Shown here piece after piece: positions 18,345-26,900 of a stretch of 64,000 nt of DNA (position 1 is its first letter; each line of letters opens with the position of its first letter). Below the pieces are notes generated by a model. The model made no database searches. It was not told the DNA's origin and saw nothing but the letters and a program-made list of their open reading frames with translations. The position numbers were made by a program, and so were the translations under genes. Source of the stretch: a bacterium (GTDB taxonomy: Bacteria > Armatimonadota > Abditibacteriia > Abditibacteriales > Abditibacteriaceae); NCBI GenBank assembly GCA_004172935.1, contig SDZD01000021.1:62001-126000 (forward strand), written 5' to 3'.

Positions 18345-18573
18345 TTGAGCTGTATTCGAGATAACGGTATTCGAAATGAGGCCGGGCATTAGAAATGCTG
18401 CGGAGCAGTAAACGATAGTAGGACAATCAACTTCCGGTTTTTAGTCGTTCGAGCTTCTGACTATTAGGAAATGAGTGTGAATCGTTGCAAAAGTGGGTTG
18501 GTATCCCAAAGAAGTTAGGAGTCGATGCTTATAATAGGTGCGCATCGGCTTGATGGGCGGGGGGATGTCTCGT

Positions 18574-19740
18574 TCACTGAAACGCGAGTTTGCTTTGAGC
18601 GCGGGACACATTGATTAGTAGAAAAGCAAAGGCTGCCCCAATTAAGGCCATGCTGACCCCAACTAGTTCAGGAGAAGCATAGCCATATCCCGCTGCAATG
18701 GGAAGTCCCCCCAGAAATGCGCCAAGCGCATTACCTGTGTTGAAGGCGGCCTGTGTTAATGAGGCTCCCAATAGTTCGGCGCCTTTGGAGGAGCGAATCA
18801 TCAGGATTTGAATTGGAGCGCCCATTGCCATTGAGCAACTGCCCGCCACGAAGGTCAGAATCAGTGAGAGAACTTGATTGCCAGACCCAAAGTAAATCGC
18901 TAATAAAGTGGCCGCCATCGCTAGTAACAAGATGAAACAGGCGGCTATAGGAGCAATACGATCAGCCAATTTGCCTCCGATCACGTTCCCCACGAACATT
19001 CCAAGGCCCGCGAGCATCATGATGTAGGGCACTTGCACGGCTGGAAAGTGGGAAACCTTGGTCATTAATGGTGAGATGTAGCTAATCCAGCAAAACAAAC
19101 CACCCGTACCAATGGCGGTGATGGTGATAATCAGCCAGGTCTCGGCTCGTTTGAACAAGGTGAGTTGCGATTGTAGAGAACCACTCTTCTCGACTGATAG
19201 AGAAGGAAGGAAAGACTGGATTGCCACGAGCGTAAGTAAGCCCGTTCCTCCTACACCTCCCAGTGCATAGCGCCACGAGTAGTGTTCGCCTATGTAAGTG
19301 CCTAGGGGAACCATGAACAAATTCGCGATTGTGAGTCCCGCGAACATCAGGGATATTGCCTGAGCCTGTTTTCCCTTTTCTGCCAACCGACTGGCCACTA
19401 CCGAACCCACGCCAAAGAATGCTCCATGTGGCAAACCCGACAACAATCGGGCTAAGAATAGGACGGTGTTATTGGGTGCGAAGGCTGAGAGCGTATTGAA
19501 GACCGTAAAAAGGAGCATCAGTAGCCCCAACAGTTTTTTGGGTTCTATACGACCTCCCAATGTCGTTAACAACGGAGCGCCGATGATAACCCCCAATGCG
19601 TAAGCTGAAATGACGTACCCCGCTTCTGGAATAGAAACGTCGAAATCGCGAGCTATATGGGGTAATAGTCCCATCATCACGAACTCGGTTGTGCCAATAG
19701 CCAGCCCACCCAAGGTTAGTGGTAGTAATTTTTTATTCAC
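18574..19740 (-). CDS. MFS transporter, AraJ/DHA1-like
   Basis: 388 residues with about 12 TMs. It opens LTLGGLAIGTTEFVMMGLLP and has GRIEPKK in the loop 2-3 position and RLLSGLPHGAFFGVGSVVASRL in TM4-5. These match the AraJ/YdhP/YdeA branch of drug:H+ antiporters, which export sugars, arabinosides or drugs. Substrate is not evident. An inverted repeat lies about 110 bases upstream. Confidence 0.82.
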   Translation of the reverse strand: MNKKLLPLTLGGLAIGTTEFVMMGLLPHIARDFDVSIPEAGYVISAYALGVIIGAPLLTTLGGRIEPKKLLGLLMLLFTVFNTLSAFAPNNTVLFLARLLSGLPHGAFFGVGSVVASRLAEKGKQAQAISLMFAGLTIANLFMVPLGTYIGEHYSWRYALGGVGGTGLLTLVAIQSFLPSLSVEKSGSLQSQLTLFKRAETWLIITITAIGTGGLFCWISYISPLMTKVSHFPAVQVPYIMMLAGLGMFVGNVIGGKLADRIAPIAACFILLLAMAATLLAIYFGSGNQVLSLILTFVAGSCSMAMGAPIQILMIRSSKGAELLGASLTQAAFNTGNALGAFLGGLPIAAGYGYASPELVGVSMALIGAAFAFLLINVSRAQSKLAFQ

Positions 19741-19846
19741 GATAAAGCTGAGGTAGGCAAGAAAAGCGAGTTACTAATCTACTTCAGGCAATAAAGGTTT
19801 ATCGTGTACGCACTATCTCCCTTCCCACAGTTTCTTAATCTCAATA

Positions 19847-19884
19847 CCGGGATAATAAGCGGTTCCTCTATCTTATTATCCCGG
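19847..19884. promoter_or_regulatory. Inverted repeat upstream of the MFS gene
   Basis: CCGGGATAATAAG (19847-19859) and CTTATTATCCCGG (19872-19884), perfect 13-base arms with a 12-base loop. It lies 107 bases upstream of the MFS start. It could be an operator or a leader hairpin; a true T-tract is absent. Confidence 0.45.
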
Positions 19885-20056
19885 CACTATAAAAAAGTAT
19901 GGTAAGTTTTATTATACGAAAGTGATAGTGAGTAATATTCTCGAAATAAATCGCAGAGCTTTCGCTGCCTATTTATTTGATAATGTAACAGTAATATGTT
20001 GATTGTCTTGTTGGGAAATACAAGCCCATTTGACGATCCTTCTATCCGTCAGGTCA

Positions 20057-20260
20057 CTATCCTTTATGTATGCGGGTAACGAAATCGGTATCGGCAGAAA
20101 CTGCCACTGTCAAAATATAAACGGCACCTCGCGCCACATCATAAGATCGCTTGAGTGTCCCAGTCGTGTTCTGACCAAACTGCACCGTGGCATAAGCGGA
20201 GGTATCGCACTCCGCTGCCCCGGCGCTGGGGCAAATATTCGAGACACAAATATAACTGAT
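20057..20260 (-). pseudogene. Orphan coding-like fragment
   Basis: An open stretch of about 67 codons bounded by stops and without an ATG. It reads, in part, SAYATVQFGQNTTGTLKRSY then DVARGAVYILTVAVSADTDF, which has the amino-acid make-up of an exported beta protein. I do not recognise the family. It is probably a gene remnant in the decayed stretch 19.75-21.0 kb. Confidence 0.25.
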
Positions 20261-20365
20261 CTACTTTTATTCGCCACCAATATATAAGAGAAATCGGAAC
20301 AAATTTTTACCAGAGCGTTATCGGATGAATTTGTAAGTGGAGCACCCCCTATGGAAAAGTTCTTG

Positions 20366-20407
20366 GGACATTTACATGTTTGCGTCGGACATTTACATGT
20401 TTGCGTC
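20366..20407. repeat. Perfect 21-bp tandem duplication
   Basis: Two abutting identical copies (20366-20386 and 20387-20407) with core ACATTTACATGTTTGCG. Short multiply repeated ends of this look occur at IS21- or IS481-type element termini, but no transposase is nearby, so an element-end relic is only a guess. Confidence 0.7.
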
Positions 20408-20570
20408 AAACGAGTAGGGGAGAGTTGCTACAATATCAATTTCAGTAAGAAGGAGTTCGAATCCCTTCACATTCACCCATTGCTTGCCACATGTGACAAA
20501 TCCCCCACCTCTCAAGAGAAACAGGGGATTATGATTAAAAGTTGTGCTGTGAAAATATGGATGACATCGT

Positions 20571-20714
20571 CACAATCTGAGCGGCAGAGGGTACGATCGA
20601 ATTCTTAAAGTGAGTCGAACGATTGCCGATCTTGAAGGCGAAGAGAAAATCGAAATGCATTACATCGCCGGGGCGAGCAACTATCGGGCGTTCGATAGGA
20701 AATTGTTTGGGTGA
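20571..20714 (+). pseudogene. comM: C-terminal relic of ComM/YifB Mg-chelatase-like ATPase
   Basis: The frame reads HNLSGRGYDRILKVSRTIAD then LEGEEKIEMHYIAGASNYRA and FDRKLFG before TGA at 20712-20714. This is the family C-terminus, normally LSxRGYxRxLxVARTIADLxG followed by EAIQYRSLDR. A stop at 20562-20564 cuts the frame upstream, so only about 47 codons survive and no ATPase domain is present. In other bacteria comM is a known insertion hotspot for genomic islands; here the relic lies about 300 bases before the FtsK-like cassette. Confidence 0.7.
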
Positions 20715-20916
20715 ATTGGAAGGGAGAGGAGTTAAAGAGAGGGCAAAAGAGGAAGTTCAAAGCGGGGTAGGGCGGGAGCTGACAAATTCAAAAATTTGCC
20801 GGAAAACACCTTCTCAGACGTAGCATGCACAGCGATTAGGTCAATCTAAATGGCAGTGGTCAAGATATGTTGGGGAAGCTGGGGGTATGAAGCGGCGTTC
20901 GCCACAGCGCCAAGAG

Positions 20917-20942
20917 AATGATTATTAAATTTAATAATCATT
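20917..20942. promoter_or_regulatory. Perfect 26-bp AT-rich palindrome upstream of the FtsK-like cassette
   Basis: Positions 20917-20942 read identically on both strands; each half is AATGATTATTAAA. It lies 76 bases before the first cassette gene. The half-site resembles Fur-type AATGAT-N-AT spacing, but it could equally be the site of a cassette-specific regulator. It has no T-tract and its AT-rich stem makes termination unlikely. Confidence 0.55.
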
Positions 20943-21018
20943 GTCAGATGGTAGGCATGTATCAAGCATTGAATTGACATGCTAAATTTCTTCTCAAACT
21001 ACCCTCCAGGTTGAACTT

Positions 21019-23979
21019 ATGGCCGCTCCCACCGAACAACTTCTCCAACTCAAAGTCCGACGCGAACATTTGGAACCCCTCGCCCGATTGGTGTCTCATT
21101 CCCAAAAATGGCATGCATGGGCTGTGGATGACGCGCAAAAAGAAGCGCTGCGTCAAAATGATGAAAGCGAACGCGAAACAGCGGCTTTGCTTCAAGAAAA
21201 AGAGCGAGCCTTCGATGAAAAGCTGAAACTGGTTCGACGAACTTACGAAGCCGAAAGCCAAGGCTCCAAGCGCGCTTTTGAACTCAAGAGCCAGGACTTG
21301 GAGCGGCAACTTCGTGAGTTAACGCATCGATTCTCATGGGGTGAACTGCCCTGGGACGCTCCTGACTGGGATAACTTCGATTCCAGAGATGTATTAAATG
21401 TCCCGTCTCACTCGCGGCTCGGCGAATTTATGCTCGAAGGGCGCAACGGCTCATGGCGAGTACCTGCTCTCATTCCTCTTATTGGCTCCAACAACGTGCT
21501 CTTCAAAGCGCCGGGAGCGGACAAAGATCGCGCGCATATGGCGTTGCAAGCGTTGATGCTGCGACTTTTGGCGAGCTTGCCACCGGGTAAGTTGCGTTTG
21601 ACGATGCTCGACCCAATTGGTCTGGGAGCGAATATGGCGGGCTTCATGAAGTTGCCGGATGCCCTTACAGGCGGGCGCATCTGGACGGAAGCCAATCATA
21701 TCGAGCGTCAGCTTGTCGATCTATCCGAACACATGGAAAAGGTGATTCAGAAATATCTGCTGAATCGTTTTTCTTCGATGCAGGAGTTCAACGAGCAGGC
21801 TGGTCGCGTGCAAGAGCCATATCGCGTTCTCGCCGTTGCCAATTTTCCTGCGAACTTTTCGGATAGCGCGGCGCGGCGTCTGCTTTCTATTGCTACCAAT
21901 GGGCCGCGCACCGGGGTTTATGTACTGGGGGTTATCGACCCCTCGATGAAATTGCCCTATGGGTTCGATTTGGGTGAGTTAGAGCGCCATGCGACCGTTA
22001 TCGAGGCGTCGCGCCAACAGTTTTTCCTGAATGTCCCCGGATTACATCGTATCCCTATTGAATTGGATTCTCCGCCTCCCCAGCCCAAAGAAGCGCTTCC
22101 TGAATCTCCCGAAGAGGGGGCGCGCGAACGCGGGGCCACGCTCTGGACCAATTCTTTATTTGATCGTATTTGCCGTTCGGTCGCTGAAGAGTCAGTCGCG
22201 GTCGGTATCGTGCGTATTCCCTTTAGCGACATCGAACCGGCCCTCGATTGGGAAAAGACCTCGACTTCCGAACTGCTACAAATTCCGCTGGGCTGCTTTG
22301 GCGCTCACGATGTTCAACAACTCACATTTGGTGTTGGTACGGAACATTCGGCTCTTATCATCGGCAAAACGGGTTCAGGTAAGTCGTCGCTGTTACATGT
22401 GATGGTGCTGGCGGCTGCGATGAAATATTCGCCTGATGAACTCGAAATGTATCTGCTCGATCTGAAGCAGGTCGAGTTCGTTGATTATGCCGACGCTCAG
22501 TTACCACATGCGCGCGTTGTTGCGATGCAGAGCGAACGCGAGTTCGGTTTGAGTGTGCTTCAGGGATTGGCCGATGAACTCAAACGGCGACAGGATCGGT
22601 TCCAGGGCATCGCTACCAACTTGAAAGAGTTCCGTGCCTCCTGTCCCGGAGAGGCGATGCCGCGCATTCTTCTGGTCGTAGACGAATTCCAGGAGCTATT
22701 TAACGAAGAAGACAAAATCGCCGCCGATTCGTCCATGATTTTGGACCGCCTGGTGCGCTTAGGTCGCGCGTTTGGTATTCATGTGGTGTTGGCGACACAA
22801 AGTTTGAGCGGCAAAAATGTTCTTTCCACTTCAACGAAAGAGCAGATGGCGGTTCGTATCGCGTTGCAATGCAGCGAAAGCGACTCTCGCCAAATTTTGG
22901 CGGATGATAACCCTGCCGCTCGTTTGCTTGAGCGACCGGGCGAAGCCATTTATAACGCGCGCAACGGTTTGGTTGAAGGCAACAACTCCTTCCAGGCTGT
23001 TTATCTGAATAAGGATGAGCGCCGTGAACTGATTGAACGCATCAGCGGTAAAGCCAACTCCCAACCTCAATGGCGGAATCGTCCCCCTATGATCGTTTTC
23101 CGTGGCAAGGAACCAGCGCGGGTAGCCCAATGTTCTCCATTGACCACTCTCGTTGCTGCCAAAGAAGTTGTCCAAAGCCCGGTATCGCTGGCATTTCTGG
23201 GGTCAGCCGTCGCTATCAAACCGCCAACGGCTGCACCTTTGCGACGACAGAGCCGTAATAACCTGCTTATCGTCGGTCAGCAGGAAGAGTCGGCAACGGG
23301 AATGTTGGCCGCCTCACTGATTGGTCTGGCGGCTCGCTACAGGAGCAACGACGCTCAGTTCTTCGTTGGCGACTGGACGGATGTTGATCTGCCTTATCAT
23401 GGCATGTTGGAGCAAGTTGTACAGGGATTGCCCCATAAAGCGAAGATGTTAACGACGCGCTCGTTGCCCCAAACTTTGAATGACATCGCTCGCCTTGTCG
23501 ATGAGCGAGTCAAGAATGAGATAACTGGCGGCGAAGCTATCTTTCTGGTGCTCAATGGCTTGCATCGTCCCCGCGATTTGCGCCGTGAGGAAGGGGGGAA
23601 TTATCGTAACTACTCGTTCGAGGAGACGCCTACAAAAAATTCCGGTGATTCGCTGGCGCAAATCGTTCGTGACGGGCCAGAAGTTGGGGTTCATACGCTG
23701 GCGTGGGCCGACACAGTCGCCAGTTTGGAGCGTGTGGTGAGTCGTCGAGAACTCGTCGAATGGCAGTATCGTGTCGTCTTTCCGATGGGAGCCAGCGAGT
23801 CGAATACCTTGCTTGATTCGAGTGTTGCCGCCAAATTGCAGCACCCATTCGCGTTTTTCTATGATGAAGATAGGGCCAGCCAACTCGAAAAATTCAACCC
23901 TTATGGCGTGCCCAATTCCGATTGGATTCAAACCACACTTGCGACCCTGCGCCAGCGCTCGAACGCTTCCACAAATTGA
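21019..23979 (+). CDS. FtsK/SpoIIIE (EssC/EccC-like) ATPase with three tandem ATPase-like modules
   Basis: 986 residues. Residues about 25-110 form a charged coiled coil. Three ATPase-like modules follow: a degenerate one (about 140-350), a canonical one (about 430-690) with Walker A GKTGSGKSS at 450-458 and Walker B ILLVVDEF ending at Asp555-Glu556, and a degenerate third (about 745-975) starting NNLLIVGQQEE where Walker A should be. Three tandem FtsK domains are the hallmark of EccC/EssC secretion ATPases of type VII systems; DNA-translocating FtsK has one, plus TMs and a gamma domain. No TM is visible, and the next gene, 8 bases on, supplies four. Function as a secretion motor is inferred. 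Confidence 0.7.
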   Translation: MAAPTEQLLQLKVRREHLEPLARLVSHSQKWHAWAVDDAQKEALRQNDESERETAALLQEKERAFDEKLKLVRRTYEAESQGSKRAFELKSQDLERQLRELTHRFSWGELPWDAPDWDNFDSRDVLNVPSHSRLGEFMLEGRNGSWRVPALIPLIGSNNVLFKAPGADKDRAHMALQALMLRLLASLPPGKLRLTMLDPIGLGANMAGFMKLPDALTGGRIWTEANHIERQLVDLSEHMEKVIQKYLLNRFSSMQEFNEQAGRVQEPYRVLAVANFPANFSDSAARRLLSIATNGPRTGVYVLGVIDPSMKLPYGFDLGELERHATVIEASRQQFFLNVPGLHRIPIELDSPPPQPKEALPESPEEGARERGATLWTNSLFDRICRSVAEESVAVGIVRIPFSDIEPALDWEKTSTSELLQIPLGCFGAHDVQQLTFGVGTEHSALIIGKTGSGKSSLLHVMVLAAAMKYSPDELEMYLLDLKQVEFVDYADAQLPHARVVAMQSEREFGLSVLQGLADELKRRQDRFQGIATNLKEFRASCPGEAMPRILLVVDEFQELFNEEDKIAADSSMILDRLVRLGRAFGIHVVLATQSLSGKNVLSTSTKEQMAVRIALQCSESDSRQILADDNPAARLLERPGEAIYNARNGLVEGNNSFQAVYLNKDERRELIERISGKANSQPQWRNRPPMIVFRGKEPARVAQCSPLTTLVAAKEVVQSPVSLAFLGSAVAIKPPTAAPLRRQSRNNLLIVGQQEESATGMLAASLIGLAARYRSNDAQFFVGDWTDVDLPYHGMLEQVVQGLPHKAKMLTTRSLPQTLNDIARLVDERVKNEITGGEAIFLVLNGLHRPRDLRREEGGNYRNYSFEETPTKNSGDSLAQIVRDGPEVGVHTLAWADTVASLERVVSRRELVEWQYRVVFPMGASESNTLLDSSVAAKLQHPFAFFYDEDRASQLEKFNPYGVPNSDWIQTTLATLRQRSNASTN

Positions 23980-23987
23980 TAACGATT

Positions 23988-24986
23988 ATGTCCCAAACTC
24001 AACAAACAGTCGTACCGACAGAAAATCTTGCTTTGGAAGAACCAACCGCTTTGCCCGTGGAATTAGAGTCTGGTTCCTGGGAGCCTTACCTCTCCTTAAT
24101 GCAGAACTGGCAACGAGCGGATGAAATTTGCGCTAAAGCCAGCGATAGGGCCGAGGTGAAACGCAATGCTGAGGAAGAGCGAACGCTTGCCCTCTTCACG
24201 TCAGATAAGGTCCAGGTTGAGGCCGAGCGTAAAGAGCGTCTTGAGCGTATCGAAGCGGAGCGCAAAGCCACCACAGAACATGCGGACAGCCTGCTGAATC
24301 AAACCAAGACCACACAAAATAGAGTCCGCAAGGCGATGAGAACTGTTGGCCTTGAAGCTTTGACGGAGGGCATTGAGGCGACATCATCTTCTTTGGAACG
24401 GAGTGACGCCACCACCGCGCTTTCGTCTCTTCAAGACGCTGCGCGCAATAGCATCCTTATCGAAAATTCGTTGCAGGAAGATTTGTTTGATTTACGTGCG
24501 GCGCGCCAGCGCCAAAGCGCTCAGATGTGGGGAGTGGGGATTGGTTTGTGGTGTGTGGCCGTTGTTGTCTTCGCTCCTTACTCGTGGATTTCGGCTATTC
24601 TCATCGCATTGGCCGCATTTGTTATCGCCACGCCACGCAAGATAGGGAGAGATGAACCATTACGCCCATCGTTCTCATGGCATATCACCCATTCTATTGC
24701 GCTTTTGTTCGGCAAGCAACAAGTCATGCAACATCCATTTTCTCTTTTGGAGAGAGAGGTTTCGGGCACTGCTTTTTCGGGGGCCGTTGTCATGGCCTGC
24801 ATTGCCTGGCTGCTCTTGTTGTGGATTGGGGTGCCAACGGATTATCGCCTCATCGAATCGCTTAAGAACCTGGCTTTGGTTTCGGTCGCATCAATTATTG
24901 CAGGCTCGGTAACTTTTGCGGTATCGAACAACGATATTACATTCACCGAACTCGACGAGGGGGAAAAAAACAAAATTCTGAAGTGA
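23988..24986 (+). CDS. Coiled-coil membrane protein of the FtsK-like cassette
   Basis: 332 residues from the ATG at 23988, 8 bases after the ATPase stop. Residues about 40-175 are highly charged helix/coiled coil (for example KVQVEAERKERLERIEAERK). Hydrophobic segments lie at about 181-215 (two helices), 263-281 and 294-312. No known family is recognised. Position and topology suggest it is the membrane anchor or channel partner for the soluble ATPase, comparable in role (not in sequence) to the membrane components of type VII systems. Confidence 0.7.
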   Translation: MSQTQQTVVPTENLALEEPTALPVELESGSWEPYLSLMQNWQRADEICAKASDRAEVKRNAEEERTLALFTSDKVQVEAERKERLERIEAERKATTEHADSLLNQTKTTQNRVRKAMRTVGLEALTEGIEATSSSLERSDATTALSSLQDAARNSILIENSLQEDLFDLRAARQRQSAQMWGVGIGLWCVAVVVFAPYSWISAILIALAAFVIATPRKIGRDEPLRPSFSWHITHSIALLFGKQQVMQHPFSLLEREVSGTAFSGAVVMACIAWLLLLWIGVPTDYRLIESLKNLALVSVASIIAGSVTFAVSNNDITFTELDEGEKNKILK

Positions 24987-25026
24987 GTGCGAGAGTAGTA
25001 GCACTACGTCAGTAGCGATTGCATGT

Positions 25027-26181
25027 ATGGCTGTATCTATGTCCAACGTTGATGCCCTGCTTTCTCTACGAGATGGCTTCGAGCGCTTTGCCAGCAAGAC
25101 TGATGAGATCGGGCATGTGCTGGAAATCGAACTGCGCCATTTGCTCGAAGAATGGGATGAGCGCGTGCAAAAAGCGCGTTATCAGGAACGCGAACGGCAA
25201 AACGACTTAAGCGACGCACTACGCGATTTGCATTGGTGTGAGAGTCGGGACACCTATGGAAATCCACCGAATTGTTCCTATGAACAGGGGCGAGTTGAAA
25301 AGGCCAAGCGCGACCTGGCTAAGGCCGAGGCTTACCTACAACTCGTCGGTCGTTGTTTGCGAGAAGTCCATAGGACATGTGAGGCGTTTCAGAAGCATGG
25401 GCTTGCTTTGCGCCGAGTCGCAACACAGACGGCGCCCAACGCCGCCAGCTACATGAACCTTCTCCTGCGCGATGTGGAGAATTATTCATTCGTAACTTCA
25501 GCACATAGTGCTAACGTTGCTCATGCTTCGATAGGTAGTGCTTCTGCGGGGGGGCCGCCTGTTGACAAGACAATTGAAGAGCCGACCAAAGCAGTCCCAC
25601 CAATTCGACTTTCTCCGTCTATACGTGGGTTGGCCTTGTTGCTTCAGGGGCAACTTGCGTCGCCCTCTCCCCCCGATGCCACTCAAATCGAATTCGCAGC
25701 AAAAAACTTGTGTTCCCTCACTGAGCTTGCGCCCGAAGTATGGTCCGGGCTGACCGAGCATCAACGTATCGAGGTTTTGGGAGTAGTCGAATGCTTGATG
25801 GCCAAATTGCAAGGGCGCTCACCTGTGCCAGTTACTATCGGCAGCGAGGGCATTAATATTTATGGTGGCTACGATGCTCAAAAGGGCAGCATCGCATTGA
25901 ATGAGGATTTTATACGTGGGGCCAGTCCACGCGAAATCATCGAAACCATCGTTCATACAGGACGCCATGCTTACCAAGCGTATGCAATGAGAAACCCAGC
26001 ATTTCATCCGAACCCTGATGAGGTGGGGCGTTGGCGGATTAATAATCTGTATTACCTGCACGCCGATGTCTGGGGCGACGAGGCGTATCGCAATCAGCCT
26101 GTCGAAAAGGATGCCTTTGCATACACAGAGGCCGTGATGAGGCGTTTGCATGAATATGAAGAGGAGGCGTTGAATGACTGA
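25027..26181 (+). CDS. Helical-hairpin protein with degenerate zincin-like (HTxxH) C-terminal domain
   Basis: 384 residues; an ATG at 25039 is an alternative start. Residues 1-150 are helical and heptad-like, with paired cysteines, as in WXG/LXG-type leading regions. A Pro/Ala linker (about 160-215) follows. The C-terminal domain (about 215-384) contains IIETIVHTGRHAYQAYAMRN around 303-322 and YRNQPVEKDAFAYTEAV around 354-370. This layout resembles the HExxHAYQ...QPxExDA segments of zincin-like domains, but the catalytic Glu of HExxH is Thr311. It may therefore be inactive. The resemblance is from memory of motif patterns and needs a profile search. The next gene overlaps its end by 8 bases. 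Confidence 0.55.
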   Translation: MAVSMSNVDALLSLRDGFERFASKTDEIGHVLEIELRHLLEEWDERVQKARYQERERQNDLSDALRDLHWCESRDTYGNPPNCSYEQGRVEKAKRDLAKAEAYLQLVGRCLREVHRTCEAFQKHGLALRRVATQTAPNAASYMNLLLRDVENYSFVTSAHSANVAHASIGSASAGGPPVDKTIEEPTKAVPPIRLSPSIRGLALLLQGQLASPSPPDATQIEFAAKNLCSLTELAPEVWSGLTEHQRIEVLGVVECLMAKLQGRSPVPVTIGSEGINIYGGYDAQKGSIALNEDFIRGASPREIIETIVHTGRHAYQAYAMRNPAFHPNPDEVGRWRINNLYYLHADVWGDEAYRNQPVEKDAFAYTEAVMRRLHEYEEEALND

Positions 26182-26527
26182 AGAGACGACATTACCAGAT
26201 GAAGAAGCCATCATCTCTGGTTTAAGTGAGCGGGGATTGCCGATTTGGGGGGCTGCTGTAGTTGCCCCTCAAATCGGGGCGCTGCGTCCTCCGCTGCGCG
26301 AGGCATTCCTGTCCTGGTGGCAGACGGGGGAGGTGCCCGATATATCGGTACAGGGGCAAAGTGCTCAGTCTCTGGTCGATTCGGGAGTGCATCCTTTGGG
26401 AGCCTTGCTATCATTGGATGCTTTAGAACGGAGTCCTATTCCTGTGATGGCTGGCCCTGAGCAACACCGAGAGCGGTTCATCGCTGTCATATTCGATGAG
26501 ACTTCTACCTCTGGAGGCAATGCATGA
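26174..26527 (+). CDS. Hypothetical protein of the FtsK-like cassette
   Basis: 117 residues, no signal peptide or TM, overlapping the previous gene by 8 bases and the next by 4 (ATGA). It has an acidic start and the segment LRPPLREAFLSWWQTGEVPD near 38-57, and ends with a Ser/Thr/Gly-rich tail. I recognise no family. Its embedded position says it belongs to the cassette, perhaps as a chaperone or adaptor (inference). Confidence 0.6.
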   Translation: MTEETTLPDEEAIISGLSERGLPIWGAAVVAPQIGALRPPLREAFLSWWQTGEVPDISVQGQSAQSLVDSGVHPLGALLSLDALERSPIPVMAGPEQHRERFIAVIFDETSTSGGNA

Positions 26528-26748
26528 ATCGTTTAGGTGAACTGCACACACAATTGAGCGACGAGTGGCGCTTACTGAATGCACATTGGCAAAAAGCGGA
26601 GGTCACGTGGCGAGATAATTCCGAGGTCAGCGTTGTCAGAGGCTTCTGGGATACGCTCGACCAGTCCGTCCCACCTGCACTACGCGAACTGGAAGAAATT
26701 ATTTCGCTTGTAGATGCCCTGGAGCGTCGCATTGAGGCCACCCGATGA
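26524..26748 (+). CDS. Small all-helical WXG100-like protein
   Basis: 74 residues, overlapping the upstream gene by 4 bases. Predicted helix-turn-helix hairpin: EWRLLNAHWQKAEVTWRDNS places W at 27 or so and a W-x-D turn instead of W-x-G, followed by a second amphipathic helix with FWDTLDQSV and ELEEIISLVDALERRIE. WXG100 proteins are about 100 residues and share the two-helix hairpin with a central W-x-G. This could be a short variant substrate or partner of the FtsK-like ATPase. Motif match is loose. Confidence 0.5.
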   Translation: MNRLGELHTQLSDEWRLLNAHWQKAEVTWRDNSEVSVVRGFWDTLDQSVPPALRELEEIISLVDALERRIEATR

Positions 26749-26843
26749 CTCAATATATTGCCCTTCCTGATTACCTCTACTTTGTTGATATACAATTGGT
26801 TGCTGGCATCTATGTGGCTCTTACGAGCAAACATCGCGATTAG
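26745..26843 (+). CDS. Translationally coupled 32-residue mini-ORF
   Basis: ATG at 26745 overlaps the previous stop (ATGA) and encodes MTQYIALPDYLYFVDIQLVA then GIYVALTSKHRD. It has a hydrophobic middle and a basic end. It may be a genuine small protein or the truncated head of a lost gene. Confidence 0.35.
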   Translation: MTQYIALPDYLYFVDIQLVAGIYVALTSKHRD

Positions 26844-26900
26844 GCGATTTTCGCCATTCTCCCAAAGACACGCACCACTGCGAACTCCACCGATTTCGAT

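Noticed and set aside
20366..20407. Direct repeats that could suggest a CRISPR array
   Set aside because: Only two copies, directly abutting, with no spacers and no cas genes.
20440..20480. TTCGAATCC with flanking complementarity, suggestive of a tRNA T-arm
   Set aside because: The T-stem has a mismatch, no acceptor stem pairs with an upstream segment, and there is no anticodon arm at the right distance.
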